A stretch of 64,000 bases of DNA, taken from JBBIIC01 sp037446725 (GTDB lineage Bacteria; Actinomycetota; Coriobacteriia; Anaerosomatales; SLCP01). The stretch covers positions 1 through 64,000 of the forward strand of contig JBBIIC010000004.1 in NCBI GenBank assembly GCA_037446725.1, in the 5' to 3' direction. The translations under genes and the position numbers were made by a program. The notes beneath the pieces were generated by a model. That model searched no databases and was not told the DNA's origin. It saw only the letters and a program-made list of their open reading frames with translations. Positions 1-8,550 of this stretch are shown here, piece by piece. Positions within the stretch are counted from its first letter, which is position 1. Each line of letters opens with the position of its first letter.

Positions 1-57
1 TTTTTCTGAGGCATCGAATCGGTTTCGAGTACATTCTTTTTGAGGCAACGCGGCCTC

Positions 58-86
58 TTGCGTGCGTTGCGGACTGCGGCTAGAAT
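58..86 (+). promoter_or_regulatory. Putative sigma-70-type promoter upstream of the FlgM-like gene
   Basis: A -35 hexamer TTGCGT and a -10 hexamer TAGAAT are separated by exactly 17 bp. Nothing recognisable as a gene lies in the first 231 bases, so this is the best candidate promoter for the small gene that follows. TAGAAT recurs as a -10-like hexamer elsewhere in the window, for example before rnpB and nfo. Confidence 0.5.
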
Positions 87-231
87 CGTCGGTGAGTTGC
101 ATGCGAATGCAACCCCTTACCCCTGAGCCTCAAGGTGCCGGCCTTGGGGCTCTCCCTTTGTCGCGGTCGGCCCGCAGATTGGCGCACGGGGGTTCAAGAG
201 CCCGTCCCGGCTGACCGATACACCAGATATC

Positions 232-486
232 ATGATCATCTCAGACGAGCAGGTTCGCAGAGCACTCGATTATCTGCGCACACCAACCACACACGAGAAG
301 AGCAGCACTCCCTGCGACGTTCCGGACGACCTCGTGAAGCGCGTTCGCGATGCACTCCGGGAACTCCCGGACACGCGTGAAGAGCGGGTCGCCGAGGCCA
401 TCGACCGCCTCCGGGCCGATCCACCTTCGGCGGACGAGATCGCCGCGAAGATCATCGGGCGCGTCATCTCCGACTCGGTTCGCTGA
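232..486 (+). CDS. Small FlgM-like (anti-sigma-28-like) protein
   Basis: An 84-residue charged protein without membrane segments or a signal peptide. The C-terminal half (REERVAEAIDRL, then ADEIAAKIIGRVISD) resembles the helical C-terminus of FlgM, the anti-sigma factor that binds FliA: a helix with the R-x-x-x-V-A pattern, a short linker, then a helix containing A-x-K-I-I-G. The N-terminal half is unlike anything I recognise. No other flagellar gene is in the window, so the functional assignment rests on this weak similarity. If it is not FlgM it is a small helical protein of unknown function. The ATG is the first plausible start after the promoter. Confidence 0.5.
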   Translation: MIISDEQVRRALDYLRTPTTHEKSSTPCDVPDDLVKRVRDALRELPDTREERVAEAIDRLRADPPSADEIAAKIIGRVISDSVR

Positions 487-563
487 ACGGCGCGCCCCTT
501 CCGCTGCGCGAGCGTTCCCTCCATACTCGAGGGACCGTGACAGTGCGTTTGGCCGGGGGCCCT

Positions 564-851
564 GTGACGCAGACGACGTTTGCGAAAACCTATCTGACCA
601 TCGCGATGAACGCCCTGTTCGTCCTTGCGGTGGCACTCACCGCGCGCGTGGCAGTTGAGTTCTTCGGCGCGCTGGCGATGACGAGTCTCGGGACGGCGAT
701 CGTGGCAGCGACTGACTATCTCGTGCTGCCACTCGGTCTGACGGCTCCCCGTACGCCGTACGGGGGAGTGTTCGACACCGACGCCGCGGTCACGGTGGTC
801 GTGCTGCTTCTGGTCGAATGGCTGCTCAGTCTCGTCCGTGCTCGGGCATAG
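564..851 (+). CDS. Small membrane protein, YggT-like
   Basis: About 95 residues with two strongly hydrophobic segments, around residues 9-35 and 70-90, separated by a Pro/Gly-rich loop (LTAPRTPYGGVFDTDAA). The layout resembles the YggT family, a small integral membrane protein whose second helix follows a conserved Pro/Gly-Gly-x-D loop. A GTG at 564 preceded by GGGGG is chosen; an in-frame GTG 27 bases upstream is also possible. No function is known for certain. It lies between the FlgM-like gene and deoB on the same strand and may share a transcript with either. Confidence 0.5.
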   Translation: MTQTTFAKTYLTIAMNALFVLAVALTARVAVEFFGALAMTSLGTAIVAATDYLVLPLGLTAPRTPYGGVFDTDAAVTVVVLLLVEWLLSLVRARA

Positions 852-936
852 TCTCAGAGAACGCATACGACATCATCCCGGAGCGGGTGCGAGTGCGCCC
901 GCGACGAACAGGGGGCTTGTGCCAGGTGATGAGCAG

Positions 937-2127
937 ATGAGACAGCCGCGTGCGATCGTGCTGGTGCTCGACAGCGTCGGTGTGGGTGCGCTACCGGACG
1001 CCGGGGACTACGGGGACGCGGGAAGCAACACACTCGGCAACACGGCGCAAGCGGTCGGGGGGCTCGCGATGCCGAACCTCGGCGCCATGGGACTCGGTCA
1101 CATCACGGAGATCCTCGGAGTGCCGCCGCTGGCGCGTCCGCTTGCGTCCTGGGGGCGCAACGAGGAGGCGAGCGCGGGCAAAGACACCACGACGGGGCAC
1201 TGGGAGATGATGGGGTTGCACCTCACGCGCCCGTTCCCGACGTATCCCGACGGATTCCCCCGCGAGGTCATGGAGGCATTCGAGCGAGTGACAGGTCTCG
1301 GGTGGCTCGGGAACTACCCGGCGAGTGGCACCGTGATCATCCAGGAGCTCGGTGACGAGCACGTCGCCACCGGCAAGCCTATCGTCTACACGAGTGCGGA
1401 CAGCGTCTTTCAGGTCGCTGCCCACGAGGGTGTCATCCCGATTGAGCGGCTCTACGAGATATGCACCCTCGCACGTGAGCGTGTGTGTGTCGGCGAGCAC
1501 GCCGTCGGCCGCATCATCGCCCGCCCCTTTGTCGGCCCGGACGACACCGGCGCCTACACCCGCACGCATCGCCGCAGGGACTTCGCGGTCAAGCCGTTCG
1601 AGCCGACGGTGCTCGACCGCCTCGCCGAGATCGGGGTCGTCACCTACGGCATCGGCAAGATCGGGGAGATCTTCGCGTGGCAGGGGGTGTGCGAGTCTCC
1701 GCACTCGGAGAACAACATGCACGGCTTCGACAACCTCTGTGCGCGCGTCGCGAACGATGCACCGGGTTTCGTCTTTGCCAACCTCGTCGACTTCGACATG
1801 ATCTGGGGGCACCGCAACGACGCCGAGGGCTACGCACGCGGGCTCGAGGCTGTCGACGCGCGGATCCCGGAGCTGCTCGACGCTATGGTCGAGGGCGATC
1901 TGCTGATCATCACGGCCGATCACGGCTGCGACCCGACCACGGACTCGACCGACCACAGCCGCGAGTACACGCCGCTCATCGCCAAGATCAAGGGCGTAGA
2001 CGCCGGCAGGGGTCTCGGTACCCGGGCGACCTTCAGCGACATCGGCGAGACCGTGCTGGACTTCTACGGCATCGCCGGACGGTGCGGCCGCGGTACGTCC
2101 TTCCTCGCGGAGGTGAGAGGAGGGTGA
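937..2127 (+). CDS. deoB: Phosphopentomutase
   Basis: 396 residues. It interconverts (deoxy)ribose-1-phosphate and (deoxy)ribose-5-phosphate in the cytoplasm, linking nucleoside phosphorolysis to the pentose phosphate pathway. The alkaline-phosphatase-superfamily metal site is visible: LVLDSVGVGALPDAG with metal Asp near the N-terminus, the Thr in GKDTTTGHWEMMG that is phosphorylated in this family, and the C-terminal ITADHGCDPTTDSTDHSREY metal cluster. The start is the ATG five bases after an AGGTGATG-type ribosome site; an upstream in-frame extension looks non-coding. Its stop overlaps the GTG start of pdp (GTGA), so the two are translationally coupled and form a nucleoside-salvage pair. 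Confidence 0.95.
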   Translation: MRQPRAIVLVLDSVGVGALPDAGDYGDAGSNTLGNTAQAVGGLAMPNLGAMGLGHITEILGVPPLARPLASWGRNEEASAGKDTTTGHWEMMGLHLTRPFPTYPDGFPREVMEAFERVTGLGWLGNYPASGTVIIQELGDEHVATGKPIVYTSADSVFQVAAHEGVIPIERLYEICTLARERVCVGEHAVGRIIARPFVGPDDTGAYTRTHRRRDFAVKPFEPTVLDRLAEIGVVTYGIGKIGEIFAWQGVCESPHSENNMHGFDNLCARVANDAPGFVFANLVDFDMIWGHRNDAEGYARGLEAVDARIPELLDAMVEGDLLIITADHGCDPTTDSTDHSREYTPLIAKIKGVDAGRGLGTRATFSDIGETVLDFYGIAGRCGRGTSFLAEVRGG

Positions 2128-3422
2128 CGTTCGAGGAGCTCATCGAGATCAAACGCGACGGAGGCGAGCACACCGCCGAGCAGCTGGACCGCATCGTGCT
2201 CGGGTACGCGCACGGCGAGGTGCCCGACTACCAGATGGCTGCGTGGCTGATGGCCGCATACCTGAGGGGCCTCTCGCCTGCCGAGACGGTCTCTCTAACC
2301 GACGCCATGGTGCGCTCGGGCACGGTCGTGGACCTGTCCTCGATACCCGGGGTCAAGGTCGACAAGCACTCGACGGGGGGAGTGGCCGACACGACCACGC
2401 TCGTGCTCGTGCCCCTCGTAGCAGCCTGCGGAGTGCCGGTCGCCAAGATGAGCGGGCGGGGGCTCGGACACACCGGGGGGACCCTCGACAAGCTCGAGTC
2501 TATCCCGGGGATGCGCGTCGAGCTCGCCGCGGATGAATTCCTCGAGCAGGTCAGTCAGGTCGGTGTTGCAGTGATCGCGCAGTCTCCCGACATCGATCCT
2601 GCGGACAAGATGATGTATGCGTTGCGCGACGTCACCGCTACCGTCCCGAGCATCCCGCTCATCGTCGGCTCGATCATCAGCAAGAAGGTGGCCGGCGGAG
2701 CCGACGCGATCCTGCTCGACGTGAAGGTGGGTTCGGGTGCGTTCATGAAGACCGAGCAGGACGCTCGTGCTCTCGCCTCTGAGCTCACACGAGTGGGTGC
2801 TGCGCTCGGACGCGACGTTCACTGTGTGATGAGCGACATGGACCAGCCGCTGGGGATGGCTGTTGGCAACGCGCTCGAAGTCCGCGAGGCGATCGAGACC
2901 TTGCGCAGTGACGGGCCTCTGGAGTTGACCGAGCTCTGTCTTGATCTTGCCGCGAAGATGCTCGTCCTCGGACAGGTCGCCCTGCACGAGGGAGATGGCC
3001 GCCGGCAGGCCGAGCAGGCGCTGTCGTCCGGCGCATCGCTCAGGGTCTTCGAGCGCTGGATTGACGCCCAGGGCGGGGATGCGCGTATCGCGTCCGACAC
3101 GGGTCTGCTGCCGCGCTCGGCGTACTCCCGGGAGGTCCGGTTCGATGCGGGCGGTTACGTGACTTCGATCGATGCCGAGGGGGTCGGGCGGGCTGCGATG
3201 CTGCTCGGCGCGGGCAGGGCGGCCAAGGATGACCAGATCGACCCGGGAGCGGGGCTGGTCCTCGACGTCCGGATCGGATACCAGGTCGCTACGGGCGACC
3301 GCCTGGCAACGCTGTACGCCGCCTCCGAGGACGCACTCGACCGGGGCGAGCAGCGGTTGCGCTCATCGATACGGATAGGGAGCGAACAGGTCGAACCGCC
3401 GCCGCTCTTCCACGAGGCGTGA
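2124..3422 (+). CDS. Pyrimidine-nucleoside/thymidine phosphorylase
   Basis: 432 residues, the usual size for this family. It splits thymidine or uridine with phosphate, giving the free base and pentose-1-phosphate, which DeoB then isomerises. The family signature SGRGLGHTGGTLDKLES is intact and is preceded by KVDKHSTGGVAD, which forms the phosphate site. The start is GTG, overlapping the deoB stop by the GTGA tetranucleotide, with GAGAGGAGG just upstream as ribosome site. It also ends in a GTGA overlap with the next gene. Whether it prefers thymidine (DeoA) or is a broad pyrimidine phosphorylase (Pdp) cannot be read from the sequence. Confidence 0.93.
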   Translation: MTFEELIEIKRDGGEHTAEQLDRIVLGYAHGEVPDYQMAAWLMAAYLRGLSPAETVSLTDAMVRSGTVVDLSSIPGVKVDKHSTGGVADTTTLVLVPLVAACGVPVAKMSGRGLGHTGGTLDKLESIPGMRVELAADEFLEQVSQVGVAVIAQSPDIDPADKMMYALRDVTATVPSIPLIVGSIISKKVAGGADAILLDVKVGSGAFMKTEQDARALASELTRVGAALGRDVHCVMSDMDQPLGMAVGNALEVREAIETLRSDGPLELTELCLDLAAKMLVLGQVALHEGDGRRQAEQALSSGASLRVFERWIDAQGGDARIASDTGLLPRSAYSREVRFDAGGYVTSIDAEGVGRAAMLLGAGRAAKDDQIDPGAGLVLDVRIGYQVATGDRLATLYAASEDALDRGEQRLRSSIRIGSEQVEPPPLFHEA

Positions 3423-6079
3423 GTCACGTGGAGCTCGTCGTCGGACACGCCAACCCCGACTTCGACGCGTATGCGGCGACCGTTGCGGCGACCAAACTCT
3501 TCCCGGGGGCGCGGGGCGTGTTCCTCGGGACACAGAACGCGAATGTCCGCGCCTTCCACAATCTCCATGAGGACTTCCTCGACTTCGCGGACATGCGTGG
3601 GCTCGATTTTGACGCGGTCACGCGTCTGATCATCGTCGACACACGGGACGCAGGTCGGATAGGGGAGCTCGGCGAGGTCGCGGAGCGGCAGGACGTCGAG
3701 GTGATCGTGTACGACCATCACCCTCCGGCCGAGGGCGACATGACGGATATCGACGACCGCTCGCTGGACGTCGGCGCAACGACGTCGATCCTCGTGCACG
3801 AGATCCACCGCCAGGGTATCGCTCTTACCCCGCTCGAGGCATCACTCCTGCTGCTGGGAATCCACGAGGACACCGGCTCGCTGACGTATCCCGCGACGAC
3901 CGCCTACGACGCCGAAGCGGTGGCATATCTGATGTCGGCGGGTGCCGACATGGAGGTGCTCAACCAGTTCCTGACGCGCGCTCTCGATCCGGAACAGCGC
4001 GGCCTGCTCGAGGAGCTCCTGGGATCCCTCGAGATATGGGACGTCAACGGGCAGCAGGTAGCGGTGGGGATCGCGACCGCCGAGCAGTACGTGGACTCGG
4101 CGAGCGTGCTCACGCACTACATCGTCGAGGACATGGGGTACCGGGTCGCGATCGCCCTTGTCTCTATGCCCGGGAGGCTCCAAGTCGTGGCGCGCAGCCG
4201 ACTGCACGAGGTCGACGTGGGCGCGGTGATGACACGAATCGGCGGGGGTGGACACGCTCAGGCCGCCTCGGCAGCGTTCCGGGATATGGACCCCGGAGCA
4301 GCCCGCGAGCTCGTGCGGGAGGCGCTGGACGCGGTCGTGAGGGCACCACTGAAGGCGCGAGACATCCTGTCAGCCCCCGTGCACACCGTCGGGCCCGACG
4401 AGACGATGGCGGACGCCGGCACCCTGATGGCTGCGTGGGGACATGGCGGGCTGCCGGTCGTCGACGAGGGAGAGATCGTCGGCGTCGTGACGCGCAAGGA
4501 CGTCGACAAGGCCCTGCGCCACAAGCTGGGACATGCTCCGGTGCGGGGCTTCATGGCGCGCGAGACCGTCACGATCGAGCCCGAGCGCGACCTGCACTCC
4601 ATCGAGAGCTTGCTCGCCACGAAGGGGATCGGACGCCTGCCCGTGGTCGAGCACGGCTCGCTCGTCGGCATCGTCACGCGCAAGGACCTTCTTCGCGCAG
4701 AGCACGGTGACGAGTATCTCGACCGCCGCCTGCCCAAGGCGCGCGCCCGATCTACCGAACAGTTCCTCGCGTCGGTTGCATCGCTGCTGCCGCCGGAGGC
4801 GAGCCATGCGCTGCGCGAGATAGGCCGGCTCGCAGAGGAGCACGGCCTGCGGGCGCACGCGGTCGGCGGGTTCGTGCGAGACATGCTGCTTGGAAGGCGC
4901 AACCTCGATATCGACGTGGTCGTCGAGGGTGACGGTGTCGCCTTCGCCCAGGCGGCCGCTCAGGCACTGGGCGCCCGGGTCAAGGTCCACCGGCGTTTCG
5001 GAACGGCGGTTCTCGTACTCTCCCGGAACCTGCATCTCGACATCACGAGTGCGCGAACCGAGTACTACACGAGGCCCGGAGCCCTTCCGACCGTGGAGCG
5101 CTCATCGCTGCGGCAGGACCTGTTCCGGCGCGACTTCACGCTCAACGCGATCGCCGCCTGCATCAACCCTGAGTGTTTCGGATCTATCGCAGACCCGTTC
5201 GGCGGACTGCGCGACCTCGAGCGCGGGACGTTGCGGGTACTGCACTCCCTGTCGTTCGTAGAGGACCCAACGCGCGTCTTGCGTGCGGCGCGATTCGAGC
5301 GGCGGTTCGGGTTCAGGATGGACGGGGCCACGGAGGGCCTTGCCCGCCAGGCGGTCGACATGGGAGTGATCGACGAGGTGAGCGGTGCGCGGCTTCGAGA
5401 GGAGATGCTCGACATCATCGACGAGGACTCGCCCTCGGCGGTCTTCGAGCGCCTGGAGGACCTCGGTGTGCTGCGCGTGTTGCTGCCGGACAACGTCCGG
5501 AGCCACGAGACGATCGAGGCGCTCTACGGTTCCGAGCGAGCGTATCGGACCTTGACCGACACCTTCGAGCGTATGCCGCGCAGGCGTGTGGCGCTCGTCG
5601 GATCGATCGTCGCAGGGGCGGGACGACCAAGCGCCGAGCGCTGGCTGAGGAAGATGCGCTTCGGTCGCGAGTATGCTGAACCCGCGCACGTTCTGGCGGA
5701 GCGGGCACAGGTGTTAGGTCGCCGTTTGCGGGACCGGCGCAAGATGCGCGATTCGAGGCTCTACCGCTTGCTGAAGCCGGTTCCCGCTGAGGCGATCGTC
5801 TATCTGTGGGCAGCCGGTGATGCTCTCGCACGCGAGCGGATACAGCGCTTCGAGGCCGTGTTGTCCCGGGTCCGTCCTGCGGTGACCGGCGCCGACCTCA
5901 TCGAAATGGGGCTGGAGCCCTCTCCGCTCTTCTCGGGTATACTCGCGCAAGCGCTCGACGCCCGTCTCGATGGCAAGGCAGTCGGGCGGGAGGCGGAGAC
6001 GGCGAACCTGCGCCGTCTCGTCGCACGCGCCGGCATCAAGACACAACGCCCCCGGACGGGCAGCGAGGAGCACAACTGA
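3419..6079 (+). CDS. DHH phosphoesterase-CBS pair-tRNA nucleotidyltransferase fusion
   Basis: A large three-module protein of 886 residues. Residues 1-300 are a DHH/DHHA1 phosphoesterase unit: HANPDFDAYAA, DTRD, YDHHPP, and GGGGHAQAASA in the DHHA1 part. Residues about 310-435 form two CBS domains, usually nucleotide sensors. From about 475 to the end is a class II tRNA nucleotidyltransferase/poly(A) polymerase: GGFVRD, the catalytic pair in NLDIDV, and RRDFTLNAIA. Such fusions occur in several phyla and are thought to add A or CCA to tRNA 3' ends. Whether this one adds CC, A or all three bases cannot be decided here. One tRNA in this window encodes CCA and so does the other, so a repair or A-adding role is possible. 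The start is GTG in a GTGA overlap with the preceding stop. Confidence 0.88.
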   Translation: MSHVELVVGHANPDFDAYAATVAATKLFPGARGVFLGTQNANVRAFHNLHEDFLDFADMRGLDFDAVTRLIIVDTRDAGRIGELGEVAERQDVEVIVYDHHPPAEGDMTDIDDRSLDVGATTSILVHEIHRQGIALTPLEASLLLLGIHEDTGSLTYPATTAYDAEAVAYLMSAGADMEVLNQFLTRALDPEQRGLLEELLGSLEIWDVNGQQVAVGIATAEQYVDSASVLTHYIVEDMGYRVAIALVSMPGRLQVVARSRLHEVDVGAVMTRIGGGGHAQAASAAFRDMDPGAARELVREALDAVVRAPLKARDILSAPVHTVGPDETMADAGTLMAAWGHGGLPVVDEGEIVGVVTRKDVDKALRHKLGHAPVRGFMARETVTIEPERDLHSIESLLATKGIGRLPVVEHGSLVGIVTRKDLLRAEHGDEYLDRRLPKARARSTEQFLASVASLLPPEASHALREIGRLAEEHGLRAHAVGGFVRDMLLGRRNLDIDVVVEGDGVAFAQAAAQALGARVKVHRRFGTAVLVLSRNLHLDITSARTEYYTRPGALPTVERSSLRQDLFRRDFTLNAIAACINPECFGSIADPFGGLRDLERGTLRVLHSLSFVEDPTRVLRAARFERRFGFRMDGATEGLARQAVDMGVIDEVSGARLREEMLDIIDEDSPSAVFERLEDLGVLRVLLPDNVRSHETIEALYGSERAYRTLTDTFERMPRRRVALVGSIVAGAGRPSAERWLRKMRFGREYAEPAHVLAERAQVLGRRLRDRRKMRDSRLYRLLKPVPAEAIVYLWAAGDALARERIQRFEAVLSRVRPAVTGADLIEMGLEPSPLFSGILAQALDARLDGKAVGREAETANLRRLVARAGIKTQRPRTGSEEHN

Positions 6080-6080
6080 G

Positions 6081-6707
6081 GTGGACGTCGTCGCTATCGT
6101 GTTGCGCTTCGCCCTGCTGGTGCCCGCGATCATCATCCATGAGGTCTCCCACGGCTGGGTGGCCTACATGCTCGGCGATTCGACCGCCAAGGACCGCGGG
6201 CGCCTGAGTCTGAACCCGGTACGCCACATCGACCCCTGGGGCACGATCCTGCTGCCGCTGCTGATGGTCGCTGTGCTCGGCTTCGGCTTCGGCTACGCCA
6301 AGCCGGTTCCGATCAATCCGTACCGGTTCAAGGACTACCGACAGGGGATGTTCCTTACCGGGATTGCGGGCCCGGCTTCCAACCTGCTGCTCGCTGCCGC
6401 CTCGGGGCTCCTCGTCCGGGTGGCCCCCCTGGGCCTCGCGGCGGAGTTGTTGTACGTGTTCGCGCTGATGAACCTCTCGCTGATGTTCTTCAATCTCATC
6501 CCGATACCCCCACTCGACGGTTCTCGCGTACTGCCGCTCTTCTTGTCTGACCGGGCCCTCGAGACCTACCACGCGGTCGAGCAGTACGGGTTCATCATTC
6601 TTGTCGCGGTGTTGTGGCTGCTGCCCTCGTATTTGAACGTCGATCCGCTCGGCTGGTACTTCGGCGTGACGGTTCGCCCGCTGCTCGGACTGTTCACCGG
6701 CGTCTAG
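6081..6707 (+). CDS. Site-2 protease family (M50) membrane metalloprotease
   Basis: 208 residues, strongly hydrophobic, with about five to six membrane segments. The zinc motif HEVSH sits in the first helix (IIHEVSHGWVAYMLGD), and the third zinc ligand region is NLIPIPPLDGSRVL near residue 145. This is the short family of rhomboid-like-sized S2P proteases without a PDZ domain. These cut substrates within the membrane, but the substrate is unknown. The GTG start is one base after the stop of the tRNA nucleotidyltransferase fusion, so it is in the same operon. The next gene, trpS, starts 78 bp later. Confidence 0.88.
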   Translation: MDVVAIVLRFALLVPAIIIHEVSHGWVAYMLGDSTAKDRGRLSLNPVRHIDPWGTILLPLLMVAVLGFGFGYAKPVPINPYRFKDYRQGMFLTGIAGPASNLLLAAASGLLVRVAPLGLAAELLYVFALMNLSLMFFNLIPIPPLDGSRVLPLFLSDRALETYHAVEQYGFIILVAVLWLLPSYLNVDPLGWYFGVTVRPLLGLFTGV

Positions 6708-6785
6708 GCAGGCAGACCGGCCACACACATGCGGTATCATACGAACCGCCTCGTACCGCCCGCCGTCACTGAGGAGTCCCCGCGT

Positions 6786-7787
6786 ATGGCACGCAAGCGC
6801 GCGCTGACCGGCTACCGCCCGACCGGCAAGCTGCATCTCGGTCACTGGTTCGGCAACTTGCAGAACATGCTCGCGATGCAGGACGAATACGATGCGTTCT
6901 ACTTCATCGCCGACTGGCACGCGCTGACGAGTGAGTGGGCCGACACCACCCGGGTGCGAGAGTTCACCGAGGAGATGGTGCTCGACTGGTGCGCGGCCGG
7001 CCTCGACCCGGACCGGTGCACGATCTACCGCCAGTCCGACGTCCCGGAGGTCGCCGAGCTCACGCTGTACTTCTCGATGGTCACTCCTCTGTCATGGCTC
7101 GAACGAGTGCCGTCCTACAAGGAGCAGCGCGAGCAGGTAATCGACAAAGACCTCGGCAATCTCGGCTTCTTCATGTACCCGCTCCTGCAGGCTGCGGACA
7201 TCACGGTCGTGCATGCCGACGTGGTGCCGGTCGGCGAGGACCAGCTCCCGCACCTCGAGCTCACGCGCGAGGTGGTGCGCCGCTTCAACAACGCATACGG
7301 CGAGTATCTCGTCGAGCCGGCGGCGCTGATCGCGAAGCAGGGCGCGCGCGTGCCCGGTACTGACGGGCGCAAGATGAGCAAGTCCTATGGCAACGCCATC
7401 TTCATCTCCGACACACCCGAGGAGATCACCGCCAAGGTGCGCTCGATGATCACCGATCCGGCGCGCAAGCTGAAGACAGACCCCGGCGACCCCGACATCT
7501 GCCCGCTTCACCAGATCCACAAGCTCGTCTCGCCCGACCCCGACGACATCGCCGAGTGGGACCGGTGCTGTCGTGTGGCCGAGTGCGGTTGCGTCGCGCA
7601 CAAGCAGAAGATGGCCGCCGATCTAGTCGACTACCTGGGGGCATTCCGCTCACGGCGAGAGGAGCTGTCTGCAAGGCCCGGGTTCGCGTGGGAGGTCCTC
7701 GAGGCCGGTGCCGCCAAGGCGCGTCCCGTGACCGCTGAGGTCATCGAGACCTGCCGCCGCCTCATCCGCATCGACGAGGACGGGTAG
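6786..7787 (+). CDS. trpS: Tryptophanyl-tRNA synthetase with an Fe-S-type Cys motif
   Basis: 333 residues, a class I aminoacyl-tRNA synthetase that charges tRNA-Trp. The HIGH-type motif is PTGKLHLGH near residue 13, and the KMSKS motif is KMSKSYGN near residue 198. The anticodon-binding region has Cys239, Cys262 and Cys269 spaced C-x22-C-x6-C, the same spacing as three ligands of the [4Fe-4S] cluster in Thermotoga TrpRS. The fourth position (272) is His instead of Cys, and extra cysteines lie at 261 and 267. The ATG has GAGGAG nine bases upstream; an in-frame ATG 57 bases earlier lacks a site. No T-box leader is visible. Two bases separate the stop from the AGGAGG of scpA. Confidence 0.95.
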   Translation: MARKRALTGYRPTGKLHLGHWFGNLQNMLAMQDEYDAFYFIADWHALTSEWADTTRVREFTEEMVLDWCAAGLDPDRCTIYRQSDVPEVAELTLYFSMVTPLSWLERVPSYKEQREQVIDKDLGNLGFFMYPLLQAADITVVHADVVPVGEDQLPHLELTREVVRRFNNAYGEYLVEPAALIAKQGARVPGTDGRKMSKSYGNAIFISDTPEEITAKVRSMITDPARKLKTDPGDPDICPLHQIHKLVSPDPDDIAEWDRCCRVAECGCVAHKQKMAADLVDYLGAFRSRREELSARPGFAWEVLEAGAAKARPVTAEVIETCRRLIRIDEDG

Positions 7788-7799
7788 GAGGCGATCCCG

Positions 7800-8549
7800 G
7801 TGGGCTACCGGGTCAGGATCGAGGCCTTCGAAGGTCCGTTCGACCTGCTGTTGCAGCTCGTAGCACGCCAGAAGGTCGACGTCGCAGCGATCTCGGTCAC
7901 CGAGGTCACCGACCAGTACCTCGCGTATGTCGAGCGGATGCACGAACTCGACCTCGACGTTGCGAGCGACTTCCTGCTTGTGGCGGCAACGCTGCTTGAG
8001 ATCAAGGCTGCGAGCCTGCTGCCCGGTGAGGACCACTATGTCGGGGAGGACATCGACGACCTTTCGCCCGAAGAGGCACGTGAGCTGCTTGTCGCACGTC
8101 TGGTCGCCTACAAGCAGTTCAAGAACGTCGCCGTCGAGCTCGCCGCCCGCATGGAGTCCGTTTCGCACATGCACGCGCGCCAGGCCGGCCTCGAGGAGCC
8201 CTTCGTGGGCCTCATGCCCGACTACCTGGAGGGTCTCACGCTCCGCGGCCTCGCGGTCATCTGTGCCGACCTGCTCCATCGGCGTGAGGTCTTCCTGCTG
8301 CAGGCCGAGCACGTCGCGGCCGCTCCCATCAGCCTGGAGCTGCACACCGAGAGCGTCGCCCGGACGCTGGCGAGGAGCGGGACGGTCCGCTTCACCGAAC
8401 TCGTCGGACAAGACGCGCTCCCCGAGGTCGTCGTCGTCACCTTCCTCGCGATCCTGGAGCTCTACAAGTGCGGCAGGGTGCTGCTGCGACAAGATTCACT
8501 GTTCGACGACATCGTGGTGACCGCGTGCGGGCCGACGGAGGGTACGTGA
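7800..8549 (+). CDS. scpA: Segregation and condensation protein A
   Basis: 249 residues. This is the kleisin subunit of the bacterial SMC-ScpA-ScpB condensin, which organises the chromosome and helps segregation. The N-terminus YRVRIEAFEGPFDLLLQLV matches the family start that contacts the SMC neck. LEIKAASLLPG follows in the helical middle, and a winged-helix-like C-terminus contacts the SMC head. The GTG start has a strong AGGAGG nine bases upstream. It is followed one base later by scpB, the usual order. Confidence 0.92.
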   Translation: MGYRVRIEAFEGPFDLLLQLVARQKVDVAAISVTEVTDQYLAYVERMHELDLDVASDFLLVAATLLEIKAASLLPGEDHYVGEDIDDLSPEEARELLVARLVAYKQFKNVAVELAARMESVSHMHARQAGLEEPFVGLMPDYLEGLTLRGLAVICADLLHRREVFLLQAEHVAAAPISLELHTESVARTLARSGTVRFTELVGQDALPEVVVVTFLAILELYKCGRVLLRQDSLFDDIVVTACGPTEGT

Positions 8550-8550
8550 C

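Noticed and set aside
991..1956. Long open frame antisense to deoB
   Set aside because: Typical high-G+C mirror frame; its translation is low-complexity Arg/Val/Asp-rich, and deoB on the other strand has all family motifs.
6708..6785. Possible T-box leader before trpS
   Set aside because: Only 78 bases, with no conserved T-box sequence and no specifier or antiterminator hairpin.
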